Below, piece after piece: positions 1-8,067 of a DNA stretch of 12,678 nt. The stretch comes from CBDUBU01 sp965365465 (GTDB lineage: Bacteria > Bacteroidota > Rhodothermia > Rhodothermales > DASSAV01), in assembly GCA_965365465.1 (NCBI GenBank), contig CBDUBU010000103.1, forward strand, positions 1 to 12,678. Reading direction: 5' to 3'. Position 1 is the first letter of the stretch. The number at the start of each line of letters is the position of its first letter. The position numbers were made by a program, and so were the translations under genes. The notes beneath the pieces were generated by a model, which was not told the DNA's origin, searched no databases, and saw only the letters and a program-made list of their open reading frames with translations.

Positions 1-802
1 CCGAAACGTTGAGCACCTGTCCTATAGGATTCTCGCTACCGAAGTACTTGCGTGCTGCCGACTCGGAGAGTAACGCTGTGCCGGGCTCCGAGAGCACCTG
101 TCCCGGCTCGCCCTCCACGAGCCGGTAGGAAAACATCTCAAAGAAGGCCGGGTCGGCGTAATAGACCCACTCTTCCTCGAATGTCTTGTCCGGTTGCGCC
201 GGATTCGAGATGATAGCGTTGTTGTACTCGGGGTGGAGACGGGCGTAGCGTACGACTTCGGGTATCTCCGCTGCCAGTGTCGGCCCCATGGCCCATCCAG
301 TTTCAGGCGTTGTAATGGGATCGCCCCCTCCCCGAACGATGGTCTCGTTAGCGCGATAGAGAGTTTTGGAGTTCTCGTTGAAGGTGTCGAAACTGTACTC
401 GAAGGCCACATACTGGAAGATGAGCAGGCAGCACGTCAGCCCCAGCGTCAGCCCGGCGATGTTAATGAAGCTATAGCCCTTCTGCCGGATCAGGGTGCGC
501 CAAGCGATCTTCAGGTAATTCTTGAGCATCGAGAATTTCCATCTGAATTCGTCTCCCAGCCTGTGCTGGCGTTGTAATTTGCCCCAGTAGACCTTGCGGT
601 ACTCCGCCTCCGCCGTGCCGTAGTCGCCCATCTCTTTCAGGGCGCCCTCGAAAGCCTCCTTCTCCGTCAGTCCCGCCGCCTTGAGGCCCTCTACCTGATC
701 GCGCAAGTGTTGCTCCAACTCGTCAAGGTCGTCGGCGCTAAAGGCGCGGTTGTACTGGAGGCTGCGCCGCCAGGCGGCAAGGGCTTTTTCGAGGTGGAAC
801 AT
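1..802 (-). CDS. ABC transporter permease, FtsX/MacB_PCD type with prefix domain (partial, 3' end off window)
   Basis: The reading frame is open from the ATG at 802 to the left edge, giving 267 residues of what is normally a permease of about 800-900. Residues 1-75 form a charged helical prefix with alternating Leu/Glu, like the permease prefix domain found in Bacteroidota/Acidobacteria permeases. Residues 93-110 (MLKNYLKIAWRTLIRQKG) are the classic cytoplasmic entry to the first transmembrane helix, about 111-131. After that comes a periplasmic MacB-type core, with AMGPTLAAEIPEV, a YYADPAFFEMF motif and an ALLSESAARKYFG motif. This family works with an ATPase in MacB/LolCDE-like export or mechanotransmission across the inner membrane; the substrate is unknown. 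The gene follows the PadR gene by 33 bp on the same strand and is presumably repressed by it. A GGAGA lies about 12 nt before the start. The family call is firm; the substrate is not inferable. Confidence 0.93.
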   Translation of the reverse strand, partial: MFHLEKALAAWRRSLQYNRAFSADDLDELEQHLRDQVEGLKAAGLTEKEAFEGALKEMGDYGTAEAEYRKVYWGKLQRQHRLGDEFRWKFSMLKNYLKIAWRTLIRQKGYSFINIAGLTLGLTCCLLIFQYVAFEYSFDTFNENSKTLYRANETIVRGGGDPITTPETGWAMGPTLAAEIPEVVRYARLHPEYNNAIISNPAQPDKTFEEEWVYYADPAFFEMFSYRLVEGEPGQVLSEPGTALLSESAARKYFGSENPIGQVLNVS

Positions 803-835
803 GACGGCTCTGGTCTCCGGAGATAGAAGAAAAAA

Positions 836-1210
836 TCAGGCAGGCAACAACCCACGGGTTGCTTCCGGCTCCCACAGCTGCATCAGCGCCCGGTGTACGT
901 CGAGCCACTGTTGCTTCTCGCGCTCCATCGCCTTCCGCCCTTTCGGGGTCAGCCGGTAATATTTGCGGCGCGGCCCTTCTTCGGAAGCCTGCCATTCGCT
1001 TTGCAGCAGACCTTTGTTCTCCAGGCTGTGCAACACCGGGTAAAGAGTGCTGGTCGTCCATTCGATGTGGCCGCCGGTGAGGGCCTTCACGCGCTGAATG
1101 ATGGCATACCCGTAGTTCTCTCCTTCAGCGAGAATCGAGAGCACAAAGGGTTTGAGGGAGGCGGCAATAAGGGGGGTCGGGATCATCACAGGGATTGAGA
1201 AAGCGTTCAT
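836..1210 (-). CDS. PadR family transcriptional regulator
   Basis: This is a 124-residue protein, typical of the short PadR subfamily. Residues about 17-93 form the winged helix: SLKPFVLSILAEGENYGYAI is the PadR N-terminal helix pattern, WTTSTLYPVLHSLENKGLL is the recognition helix, and GPRRKYYRLTPKG is the wing. A short C-terminal helix (about 94-117) would serve in dimerisation. PadR proteins usually repress neighbouring transporter genes, and this one precedes the permease by 33 bp on the same strand, a very common pairing in Bacteroidota-type genomes. The start at 1210 gives a complete N-terminus; the in-frame ATG at 1186 is an alternative and would remove eight residues. The frame stays open farther upstream to 1429, but that extension would cross the promoter and does not resemble the family. 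No Shine-Dalgarno is visible for either start. Confidence 0.93.
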   Translation of the reverse strand: MNAFSIPVMIPTPLIAASLKPFVLSILAEGENYGYAIIQRVKALTGGHIEWTTSTLYPVLHSLENKGLLQSEWQASEEGPRRKYYRLTPKGRKAMEREKQQWLDVHRALMQLWEPEATRGLLPA

Positions 1211-1212
1211 GT

Positions 1213-1258
1213 ATGTCGCGTCAGGATATAGTATACGTCGCAATACGACATAGGTCAA
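1213..1258 (-). promoter_or_regulatory. Promoter and probable PadR operator of the padR-permease operon
   Basis: On the minus strand TTGACC (1258-1253) is followed after exactly 17 bp by TATACT (1235-1230), a strong sigma70-like match placed just before the padR start. The spacer holds an inverted repeat, GTCG (1237-1240) and CGAC (1246-1249), separated by CAATA. A further ATGTCG (1213-1218) mirrors CGACAT (1246-1251). Inverted repeats over the core promoter are where PadR proteins usually bind, so autoregulation is inferred. The predicted leader to the ATG at 1210 is only about 12 nt. Confidence 0.6.
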
Positions 1259-1449
1259 GAAGGGTTGCGCTTTGCGGAAAGAAAGGGCAACTTTGTGTCC
1301 ATGTTCAGGACTGCCGGAAGCCGAGGTATGAGGCCAGTCTGGCCACGTATTTGAGGGCTGTTTCCAGGAAAGAGAGGGGTGTGCGTATCTTGCGCCGTGC
1401 CAGGAAAGCAGGCGCAGCCCGGACGCCATAAAAACAACCCATCTCTTCC
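1259..1449. other. Intergenic region between the divergent padR and glycosyltransferase genes
   Basis: About 190 bp separate the padR promoter from the glycosyltransferase start. I see no coding continuity, tRNA or strong hairpin. A TATCTTG at about 1385 vaguely resembles a Bacteroidota -7 element but has no convincing partner, so the glycosyltransferase promoter cannot be placed. Confidence 0.4.
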
Positions 1450-2607
1450 ATGCCCGACCGTCCCGTTCTGTTTATCACCCGGATGCTGCCCGGCTACCGG
1501 ATTCCGGCGCTGGAACACCTCAATAGACGCCTGGGGGGGCGGCTGCATGTGTACCACGGCGCTCCGCCTGCTGCTTCGTCGATCTCTTCGATGACTGCAA
1601 GACAGGAGAATGCGTTTCACACCATCGAGGCGCGCAATTACTGGTTGCTCGGGGAGCGGCTGCACGCGCAGCCGTTTGCCGGGGTATTGAACCGGGTGCG
1701 CCCGGGTGCGCTGCTCATCGAAGAGTCGCCGCGCTCGCTCACCCTGCCTCTGCTGCTAGGGTACAGCCGCTTCAAAGGCATCCCGCGCGCGCTCTGGGGG
1801 CATTTTTCCTCGAATGACCGCCCTTTTTCGCCCCGGAACATGGGCGACCGCTATCGTCTCTGGCTGGCCCGGCAGGCAGATGCCTGTGTCGGCTATACCG
1901 ACGGGGTGGCCGACCTGCTCAGGCCCTATGTCCCTTCCGGGCGTCTCTTCGTCGCCCGCAACACGCTGGACATGGACGTGCTTTTTGCCCTCCACGACCG
2001 GCTGGCGCAGGAAGGAAAGCAGACGGTGCGCCGCCGCCTGGGGCTTCCGGAATCGTCTCCCCTGATCGTTTTCATCGGACGCCTGATCCCGGAGAAAGCG
2101 CCCGGCCTGCTGCTCGATGCCTTCCGGGAGATTCGCCGTGTGGTTGCCGCCCGGCTCCTCATTATCGGCGACGGCCCGGAAAGCCAGGCAATGGAGGCGC
2201 AGGTTGCGCAGGATGGCATGGAGGAAGTTCATTTCCTGGGAGCAATGCCCCGGTGGGAGGATTCTGCGCCCTACCTCTACGCCTCCGACGTGATGTTGAT
2301 GCCGAGGGGGCTGGGCCTGTCGGCCAACCATGCATTTGCCTTTGGCCTGCCGGTGGTTTCGCAGCAGGCGCCGGATTTGGGCATCCGCTTTCACGGCCCG
2401 GAAGTTGAATATGTACGATCGGGGTGGAACGGGATGCTGGCGGAGCATGGAAACGTTGGGGCGCTCGCCGAGGCCGTGTTGCACGTGCTCTCAGAGCAGG
2501 ACTTTTTCTCCCGGAACGCGCTTGCCGAGGCCCGCGAAGGGTTAACGCTGGACCGGATGGTGGATGGGCTGGAGGCGGCGGTTCGGTTTCTGGAAAGGCA
2601 GGCATAG
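1450..2607 (+). CDS. Glycosyltransferase family 4 (GT-B fold)
   Basis: The product is 385 residues, a normal length for a GT-B enzyme transferring a sugar from a nucleotide donor, probably onto a cell-surface glycan or lipid. The C-terminal donor half is clear: FIGRLIPEKAPGLLLDAF at 208-225 is the GR...EK loop, LLIIGDGP is at 236-243, and LMPRGLGLSANHAFAFGLPVV is at 283-303. The N-terminal acceptor half is less conserved, as usual. In the donor loop the usual E-x7-E pattern is replaced by GLSANHAFAFG, a variant also seen in GT4 subgroups, so retaining chemistry is likely but not certain. No signal peptide or membrane helix is seen, so it is probably cytoplasmic or peripheral. There is no Shine-Dalgarno and no partner biosynthetic gene beside it; the specific substrate is unknown. 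Confidence 0.9.
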   Translation: MPDRPVLFITRMLPGYRIPALEHLNRRLGGRLHVYHGAPPAASSISSMTARQENAFHTIEARNYWLLGERLHAQPFAGVLNRVRPGALLIEESPRSLTLPLLLGYSRFKGIPRALWGHFSSNDRPFSPRNMGDRYRLWLARQADACVGYTDGVADLLRPYVPSGRLFVARNTLDMDVLFALHDRLAQEGKQTVRRRLGLPESSPLIVFIGRLIPEKAPGLLLDAFREIRRVVAARLLIIGDGPESQAMEAQVAQDGMEEVHFLGAMPRWEDSAPYLYASDVMLMPRGLGLSANHAFAFGLPVVSQQAPDLGIRFHGPEVEYVRSGWNGMLAEHGNVGALAEAVLHVLSEQDFFSRNALAEAREGLTLDRMVDGLEAAVRFLERQA

Positions 2608-2745
2608 GCCAGGGCAGCAAGGCTCCCCATTGCTGGCTGCATCCCGGCCTGAAAAATGGTCTGGCAGGATTAAAAACCCCTGTCTAATGGTTGACACGCC
2701 ATTCGACCTGACCGCAGGCGATGACCCGAAGCACATTCTTCGCTG
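2608..2745. other. Short region between two convergent genes
   Basis: The glycosyltransferase (plus) and the DUF5686 gene (minus) converge here. Two small hairpins are visible: CAGCAA/TTGCTG (2615-2620 and 2630-2635, loop 9) and CGAAG/CTTCG (2727-2731 and 2738-2742, loop 6). Neither is followed by a T-run, so intrinsic termination is only a weak possibility. Confidence 0.3.
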
Positions 2746-5118
2746 TCAGTCAAAACCCTTTGTCAGACCAAATCCAAAGAAAAAGCCAGGCCTGTTCAGC
2801 CGCCAGGCAGCATCCAGGCGCAAGGGGAGTCCGGCAAGGTCCGTCAGCGACAGGCCGAGTTCGTGATGGAAGCGACCCTGATACATTGGCTTGAAAACGA
2901 GCGTGTTTCGTCGTGCTGGTGAAATCCAGGCGCGCCCATGCGCTCCGAAAAGCGTAACACCCATTCCCTTGCTGACGAGCGGCCACAGCCTGAGCGCTTC
3001 AAAGGGCATCGTTTTGAAATCATGCTCCCAGAAGATTCCCGCGTGGCGGGCGCCCTCATAGGGTCTGCCAGACAATGCACGAAAGGCCCCGAAGGCGCTG
3101 AAAGGGCCGGTTCGCCCATCAAGCACCCCGAACCGCTGAACCGGGAGCGTTCCGCTGGATGCGCCTGCCAGAAGGCGAAGTCGGAGCAGATTCGGTCGAG
3201 GCCGGTTGGGAAAAAGCGTCGGCGTCTGCACGTCAAGCGCGGCATCGTAGCGCCCATAGTGGAAGTCGCTCCCTACCCGCGACCCGGGGCTGTATTCGAG
3301 GCTGACTGCCCCACGCAGCGACATCCCCTTTGCCGGAATCCATCCTCTGTCTCCCAGCCCTGCCCCGGCTCGCAAAACACGCAGGCGTCCGTCCTGCACC
3401 GGAGGGTTCTCCCTGAAATCATGCGCGAAGGGCCAGGCGCGCATGACCTTCCGATCTACGGATTCGTGGATCTCCTGAGATAGGCCCAGCGAAAGGTTTA
3501 ACCGGCGCGTGTGATATCCGGCAGTGAGCCGAAGGCTCCGGTTCCAGTAATAGTCGAAGTAGTCTTCGCCGCCGAGCCGGGCAGGCAGCGAAGCAAGCGC
3601 AACCGGATAGAGCGACGGGGATTGCCGGACATCGGTATCGAGGCGGTAATTTCCCTCCACGAAGAAGCGATTCTCCCATTTGTAGCGAGCGCCTGCATGA
3701 TAGCGCACCCGTGAAAGGCCCGTCGCCTCTCCGAGACGCCAGACGAACTGGAGATGCGGACTCAAATCGAGCCTCTGTCCGATGCTGCTGAGGTATCCGT
3801 CCACCCGGTTGTACCGGAACTGGAACTGATAGCCCAGGATTACGGGCCAGGTAAGACGCGGAAAGCCCTGTTCGGTGCGCCCGCCAAAAACTCCGGCCAG
3901 GAAACCCGGACGACGCGCCAGCGGAAAAGCCTCCTCAAGCGTCAGCTTCGCTCGGGGGAGCCGTTCGAGCGCTGCTTCCTCACGCCCGGTCAGGGGAATG
4001 ATGCCGCGCCCCCGGAAAAAATACGGGTCGTCCCACACCGACGCGGAATCGACCATTACACGGGCGGGACCGGAAAACAGGGCTTCCGGCAGGGGCGCGT
4101 TGACCCGGCTCCCTGTCAGGCGCGTCAACCCCTTCACGCCGATGGATCGGTAATAACGGGGATCTATGCCGAGTCGAAGGGCGCCTTCCACCGACAGATC
4201 CAGGGGAAGCCATACCCCCTCCCCCGCCTGAGCGAACTGCTGGGTATACGCGATGCGGCATGATTCCAGCGGATCCGGAAAGACGACATGTGGAGCGGGA
4301 CGCAGATCAGCTTTGAGCATGGCGTAGACGGAATCCAGCACGGACACCATCCCGATAAACGTGGCCTTGAGCTGATCTCTGGGGGCTACGTAAATGTCAT
4401 ATACCAGCCTGTCGTCGATCTTGCGCCGTCCGGCCAGCGAAAAATGATAATAATTCAGCGCATCAGGATGGGTTGGGCCTATCAGTTTCATCCCGTATAC
4501 CGTCGCCTCATCGGCATACAGGTTCAACACCTGCATGGCTTCCTGCACCGGCAGGATATGGTCCCACGCGGCAGTTTGCCGCAGGGAACGCACCACTTCA
4601 CGTGGGCCGCGCACCTTATCCCAGTAGGCATCAAAAACTGCCTCTTTCAGATAGACGATTTGCCCGTCGTTTTCCAGAACCAGCCGGGTATATCCTTCCT
4701 GCGTATACGAATTCAGATGACTGTGCCACTGGTGTTTTGCCTCGATGACCTTGCGCATGACATTCGCTGCAAAATCCTCCCCGGCGACAAACACCTCCTC
4801 CAGTTCCAGGATGGCGGGCGTCAGTTCGATGGTAAGCCGGGAGGCATTTTCCGCAGCGACCGTGATCTGCTGCGTCTCATAACCAATGTGGCGAACCTGA
4901 AGGGTAAGCGGCAGCGCAGCCGCATACAGGGCAAAGCGGCCCTCGTCGTTCGTGATGGTTCCGAGCGGAAGATCAGCCACGGACACATGCACCCGCGCCA
5001 GAGGCTGACGGGTATCGGCATCGAGAACGTCACCTTCCAGGAGAACCTGTCCATGAACAGCGCTCGATGAAAGAAAAAGCGCCAGCGCGATCCCGAACAA
5101 ATACCGGCGTTCAATCAT
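2746..5118 (-). CDS. DUF5686 outer-membrane protein with carboxypeptidase-regulatory-like domain
   Basis: The chosen start (5118) gives 790 residues opening with a signal peptide: positively charged MIERR, a hydrophobic core at 7-20, and cleavage near VHG-Q at 23/24. Residues about 26-105 are a carboxypeptidase-regulatory-like beta-sandwich (GDVLDADTRQPLARVHVSV, then GTITNDEGRFAL and VRHIGYET), as in Bacteroidota surface proteins. From about 115 on, FAANVMRKVIEAKHQ and the long beta-rich remainder match DUF5686; the C-terminal third has alternating strands of a likely outer-membrane barrel and ends in FFFGFGLTKGFD. The family is common in Bacteroidota and its function is not established. The frame is open up to 5367, but that would overlap the phosphatase gene and bury the signal peptide. 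An in-frame ATG at 5154 is the main alternative start. A GGGAGG abuts the 5118 ATG, too close to be a normal ribosome site. Confidence 0.9.
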   Translation of the reverse strand: MIERRYLFGIALALFLSSSAVHGQVLLEGDVLDADTRQPLARVHVSVADLPLGTITNDEGRFALYAAALPLTLQVRHIGYETQQITVAAENASRLTIELTPAILELEEVFVAGEDFAANVMRKVIEAKHQWHSHLNSYTQEGYTRLVLENDGQIVYLKEAVFDAYWDKVRGPREVVRSLRQTAAWDHILPVQEAMQVLNLYADEATVYGMKLIGPTHPDALNYYHFSLAGRRKIDDRLVYDIYVAPRDQLKATFIGMVSVLDSVYAMLKADLRPAPHVVFPDPLESCRIAYTQQFAQAGEGVWLPLDLSVEGALRLGIDPRYYRSIGVKGLTRLTGSRVNAPLPEALFSGPARVMVDSASVWDDPYFFRGRGIIPLTGREEAALERLPRAKLTLEEAFPLARRPGFLAGVFGGRTEQGFPRLTWPVILGYQFQFRYNRVDGYLSSIGQRLDLSPHLQFVWRLGEATGLSRVRYHAGARYKWENRFFVEGNYRLDTDVRQSPSLYPVALASLPARLGGEDYFDYYWNRSLRLTAGYHTRRLNLSLGLSQEIHESVDRKVMRAWPFAHDFRENPPVQDGRLRVLRAGAGLGDRGWIPAKGMSLRGAVSLEYSPGSRVGSDFHYGRYDAALDVQTPTLFPNRPRPNLLRLRLLAGASSGTLPVQRFGVLDGRTGPFSAFGAFRALSGRPYEGARHAGIFWEHDFKTMPFEALRLWPLVSKGMGVTLFGAHGRAWISPARRNTLVFKPMYQGRFHHELGLSLTDLAGLPLRLDAAWRLNRPGFFFGFGLTKGFD

Positions 5119-5261
5119 CCTCCCGTAACTGCCGGCTGCGAGAAGTCGGCGCATGTCTCTCTGGTTTATAGAAGCAGGTGTTTCGGCTTTTCCTCTCAAC
5201 GCCCGGCAGCGTTCGCTTCGTATGTGGGATCGCAAATTACCAACCTGAAATTGCCGGAGCT

Positions 5262-7694
5262 TCAGCCGCCTGTTTCTGAACCAGCCTCCTCGAACGAGAT
5301 CCGGTACGGCCATCCCTCGAACTGACGCGCTCCGGGAGCCGCCGGGTCCACCTGCCAGGGCCAGCACGCCAGCGTGTAAGCCGAGGCCGCGAAATCTACC
5401 TGAACGATGCCATACCCCTCACTTTTGAGGCTCCGGTCTCCCAGTCCCTGCCCCCGCCCTGTAATGTGCCGGCGATACTCGGCAAAGCTGATCTTCGGGT
5501 TGGCGACGGCCAGCACGCGCATTTTGTTGCCAAAGGCATCCCGGAAATCACCCGTGTTGGGCTGCCCGTTCCCATTGGGCAGCGTCCGGGCAGGCTCGAA
5601 CCAGCGCTGCCAGGAAGAACCGCCTGCCGGCCCGCTAAACTGGATCGGCCCATCGGTATAGGCATCGACGCCATGCCGGACGATGCTGGCGAGGTGCTGG
5701 TCCCCGGCGAGCACTAGGGCGCCGGCCTCACGAAGCAGTTCCACAGCCCGGTCCCGCGCCAGCGGAGGATACCCGTTTGAATCGAAATCAAGCAGCGGAA
5801 AGCCCTCCGGACTGGTCTGCACGCAGGCAAAGCACGTCTGGGTCAGGCAGACCTTCGGCATTCCCGGATCCATCCCTGCCCACGCTTCGAGAAACTGCTC
5901 CTGCCGTGCGCCGAGCAGGACAGGCGCGTGTACGTCCATGTCCTCCCCCTGCACCGGACTCGTCTTGAACTTGCGGTCTTCGAGCACGGCAAAAGAGACA
6001 CCGCCGTACCGGAAAGCCCCGTAGTATACGGTGATGCCGCGCTCTACCGGCGTGGGATCATAGGGGTCCGGGTTGTGGCCGCACTGCGTGCGTTGTACGA
6101 TATTGATGAAGTCCGCTTCGCCGATGTATCCTCCCAGGTTCCAGCCCCAGAACTCATCCGGGGCCTTTTTACCCCCCTCGCCCCACACGTTGGGATGGTA
6201 CACGTCGTGGTCGTCCACGAGGACGATGGTCGGGGTCGAGCGCGTCATCTCGCGGAAAGACCAGACCCACAGAAACCACTTGTAGAGATAGTCCAGGCCG
6301 GGATTTTCGCGTGATTCGACGCGGGTAGGGTTGCCCTCATAAAACTGGTCGCCTGCAAAAACCAGCAGATCGGGCTCGTGCGTTTCGGCGTTGGCAATGA
6401 GCGTCTGGTGGGGAAAATAGATGTTATCGTGGGTATACCGGCCCAGCAGGTGCGCCTGCGGCAGTTCCGGAGCGCCAACGCCCGCTTCCAGAGAACGCGC
6501 CGTCGCGATGAGGCAGCTAAACAGGCCGATTTTCAGCGCCCGTTCTCCGGCAGGATCGCGTTTGATTACACCGGCATAAGCGGCGGTCTCCGCAAACGGA
6601 GATGCATAGACGACACGATACTCCCAATCCTGTGACGGATCCCAGCCATCGAGGCGGAAAAGCGCTGTAAAGCCGGGCTGGATCGGTGCCGTCGCACGCG
6701 GCTGCCAGGAAGCGTCCGACCCGGCAGGGCGCGTCTCCAGGCTTACCTCACGCGGCTCCTCCTCGCCGACCGGCGCCATCTGCGCCGAGAGCTTGAGCAC
6801 ACTGCCGTTCAGCGAGAATAGCGTACCCAGGATCGGCCCGAAGCGGCGTTCCGGATGCTCGGCGATCTTGGCCCCTTCTGCTTGCAAGTCGCGGAACCAC
6901 CAGCGGGCCCCCGCCTCCCCAGGAGGCGTGGAAGAAACCAGCGAGATGCCGCCCAGCAGTTCTGCTTCGGACACTTCGCGCCGCACGGCCTGCGCCAGCG
7001 TCGGGCCGTCATTCGCGGCCTGCGCCGTCATCTGAACGTCGAAAAGGCCCCCGCCCTTCGGTATGATTTCCAGGTCGAGCACGACCGATCCCTCCAGCGG
7101 CAGGGACAAGCCTCCTGCTGCGAGAGCGTCGGAAGGCAACACCGCGAAAGCCAGCGCCGCCGCCTCGTCGGTGTGTTCGCGGAACCGAACGGATCCATCC
7201 GATTCGTAGGTGCAGAAGAAGCCGCCGCCGATGCCGGAGCCGCGCTGCGCCAGAGCCGCCGCCCGGTAGTCGAGTTCTCCACCGCCGACGCCGATCAGGA
7301 AACCGCAGAATCCCGCGCCTTCGGTGAGTCGCCCGGCCGTCACACGAAGCCGGGCCGGCGCGTCGCCGGGGATCATTTCCCGCGTCAACAGGGCGACCGT
7401 ACGGGCTTCATATCCGGCCTCGCCGCGCAGGCACTCCAGGCGCCCCTCATGGAGCCGCCAGTCTTGCAGACGATTGGCCCAGAGGTCAGGTCCGAGCCAG
7501 CTACGGGTAAGGCCCTCCGGCAGAACGGCCACCGGCTCCAGCCCCGGCCTCTTGCGGGAGACCGGAGCCGCTGCAACCGGCAGCAACATGCTGCCGGAGA
7601 GTGCCGTACCGACAACCCCAACAGCCGCCCCCTTCACGAATGCGCGGCGGGTCGGCTTTTTTCCGGCGCCTTCTTTTTTCCCACGAGGATGCAT
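5262..7694 (-). CDS. Tat-exported PhoD-like metallophosphatase with lectin-like N-terminal domain
   Basis: The 810-residue protein starts with a twin-arginine signal: RRAFVK at 16-21, then a hydrophobic stretch to about 44, predicting folded export to the periplasm. Residues about 55-280 form a beta-rich module (WRLHEGRLECLRGEAGYEAR, later WWFRDLQAEG) that resembles a concanavalin-like lectin fold; this part is inference. A short Fn3-like linker follows (about 285-380). The catalytic PhoD-type domain is at about 387-760, with metal-binding motifs FAGDQFYEGN (446-455), VDDHDVYHPN (493-502), LEDRKF (571-576) and AGDQHLAS (663-670). PhoD phosphatases are phosphodiesterases/phosphomonoesterases using Fe and Ca. 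The enzyme is much longer than Bacillus PhoD because of the N-terminal module. Translation could begin farther upstream (7742), but 7694 places the Tat motif at the usual distance. It lies 143 bp before the DUF5686 start on the same strand, so co-transcription is possible. Confidence 0.9.
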   Translation of the reverse strand: MHPRGKKEGAGKKPTRRAFVKGAAVGVVGTALSGSMLLPVAAAPVSRKRPGLEPVAVLPEGLTRSWLGPDLWANRLQDWRLHEGRLECLRGEAGYEARTVALLTREMIPGDAPARLRVTAGRLTEGAGFCGFLIGVGGGELDYRAAALAQRGSGIGGGFFCTYESDGSVRFREHTDEAAALAFAVLPSDALAAGGLSLPLEGSVVLDLEIIPKGGGLFDVQMTAQAANDGPTLAQAVRREVSEAELLGGISLVSSTPPGEAGARWWFRDLQAEGAKIAEHPERRFGPILGTLFSLNGSVLKLSAQMAPVGEEEPREVSLETRPAGSDASWQPRATAPIQPGFTALFRLDGWDPSQDWEYRVVYASPFAETAAYAGVIKRDPAGERALKIGLFSCLIATARSLEAGVGAPELPQAHLLGRYTHDNIYFPHQTLIANAETHEPDLLVFAGDQFYEGNPTRVESRENPGLDYLYKWFLWVWSFREMTRSTPTIVLVDDHDVYHPNVWGEGGKKAPDEFWGWNLGGYIGEADFINIVQRTQCGHNPDPYDPTPVERGITVYYGAFRYGGVSFAVLEDRKFKTSPVQGEDMDVHAPVLLGARQEQFLEAWAGMDPGMPKVCLTQTCFACVQTSPEGFPLLDFDSNGYPPLARDRAVELLREAGALVLAGDQHLASIVRHGVDAYTDGPIQFSGPAGGSSWQRWFEPARTLPNGNGQPNTGDFRDAFGNKMRVLAVANPKISFAEYRRHITGRGQGLGDRSLKSEGYGIVQVDFAASAYTLACWPWQVDPAAPGARQFEGWPYRISFEEAGSETGG

Positions 7695-7742
7695 AAACGT
7701 GCCTGTTCTGTGGTGATTGCTATGGAGAACCGATGACTCCAA

Positions 7743-7957
7743 GAAAACTTGCTTCGCTGGCCTGCCGCTACGTAATGGAGCCTTTACTGCCGGTACAGAA
7801 AGGTTAGTTACACCGGGAATACAATTGCAAGGAATCTTACACGTCTCCCTGTTCTCGATACCCTGTCACCACGAATTCCCTCCCACAACCATTTCACACG
7901 CAATTTGCCCGGCGCCCTGGATCGCTGTAGCCGTTTTGGGGTATATTATGGGTTCTA
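7743..7957. other. Intergenic region upstream of the phosphatase and the tRNA
   Basis: This non-coding stretch must hold the phosphatase promoter (reading left) and the tRNA promoter (reading right). The most plausible -10 for the tRNA is TATATT at 7942-7947, about 47 bp before the mature 5' end, without a clear -35. I could not place a convincing phosphatase promoter. No small gene is supported. Confidence 0.35.
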
Positions 7958-7990
7958 TGCGGTCGACGGAACATACATCCTGCGACCGCA
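7958..7990 (+). repeat. Perfect 8-bp inverted repeat in the tRNA leader
   Basis: TGCGGTCG (7958-7965) and CGACCGCA (7983-7990) are exact reverse complements around a 17-nt loop, and the hairpin ends 3 nt before the tRNA. The 3' arm overlaps CCTGCGACC (7979-7987), which is also exactly complementary to GGTCGCAGG (8038-8046) in the variable loop and T-stem of the tRNA. The two pairings exclude each other. Confidence 0.6.
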
Positions 7991-7993
7991 CCC

Positions 7994-8066
7994 GGGCCCG
8001 TAGCTCAGCGGTTAGAGCAGTCGACTCATAATCGATTGGTCGCAGGTTCGAACCCTGCCGGGCCCA
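7994..8066 (+). tRNA. tRNA with CAT anticodon (tRNA-Ile2 more likely than elongator tRNA-Met)
   Basis: The 73-nt cloverleaf is complete. The acceptor stem is GGGCCCG/CGGGCCC, the D-stem is GCTC/GAGC, and the anticodon stem is GTCGA/TCGAT around loop CTCATAA (8025-8031), with anticodon CAT at 8027-8029. The T-stem is GCAGG/CCTGC around TTCGAAC, and the discriminator is A. CCA is not encoded. Initiator tRNA is excluded because position 1 pairs with 72 and the anticodon stem lacks three G:C pairs. The pattern around the anticodon, CGACTCATAATCG followed by TTGGTCGC, closely resembles E. coli ileX tRNA-Ile2, whose CAT is modified to lysidine-AT by TilS to read AUA. Elongator Met cannot be excluded without comparison to the genome's other CAT tRNAs. 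Confidence 0.95.
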
Positions 8067-8067
8067 C

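Noticed and set aside
22..577. Open frames of 129 and 127 codons on both strands
   Set aside because: They are shadows of the ABC permease, whose own frame runs uninterrupted to the left edge and has clear family motifs.
4288..5070. 260-codon plus-strand open frame
   Set aside because: It lies antisense to the DUF5686 gene, which has a signal peptide and recognisable domains; the plus-strand translation shows no family features.
6855..7736. 293-codon plus-strand open frame
   Set aside because: Antisense to the phosphatase N-terminal part, Arg/Gln-rich and without motifs; a GC-rich shadow.
7994..8066. Initiator tRNA-fMet
   Set aside because: The first acceptor pair is a normal G:C, and the anticodon stem lacks the three consecutive G:C pairs of initiators.
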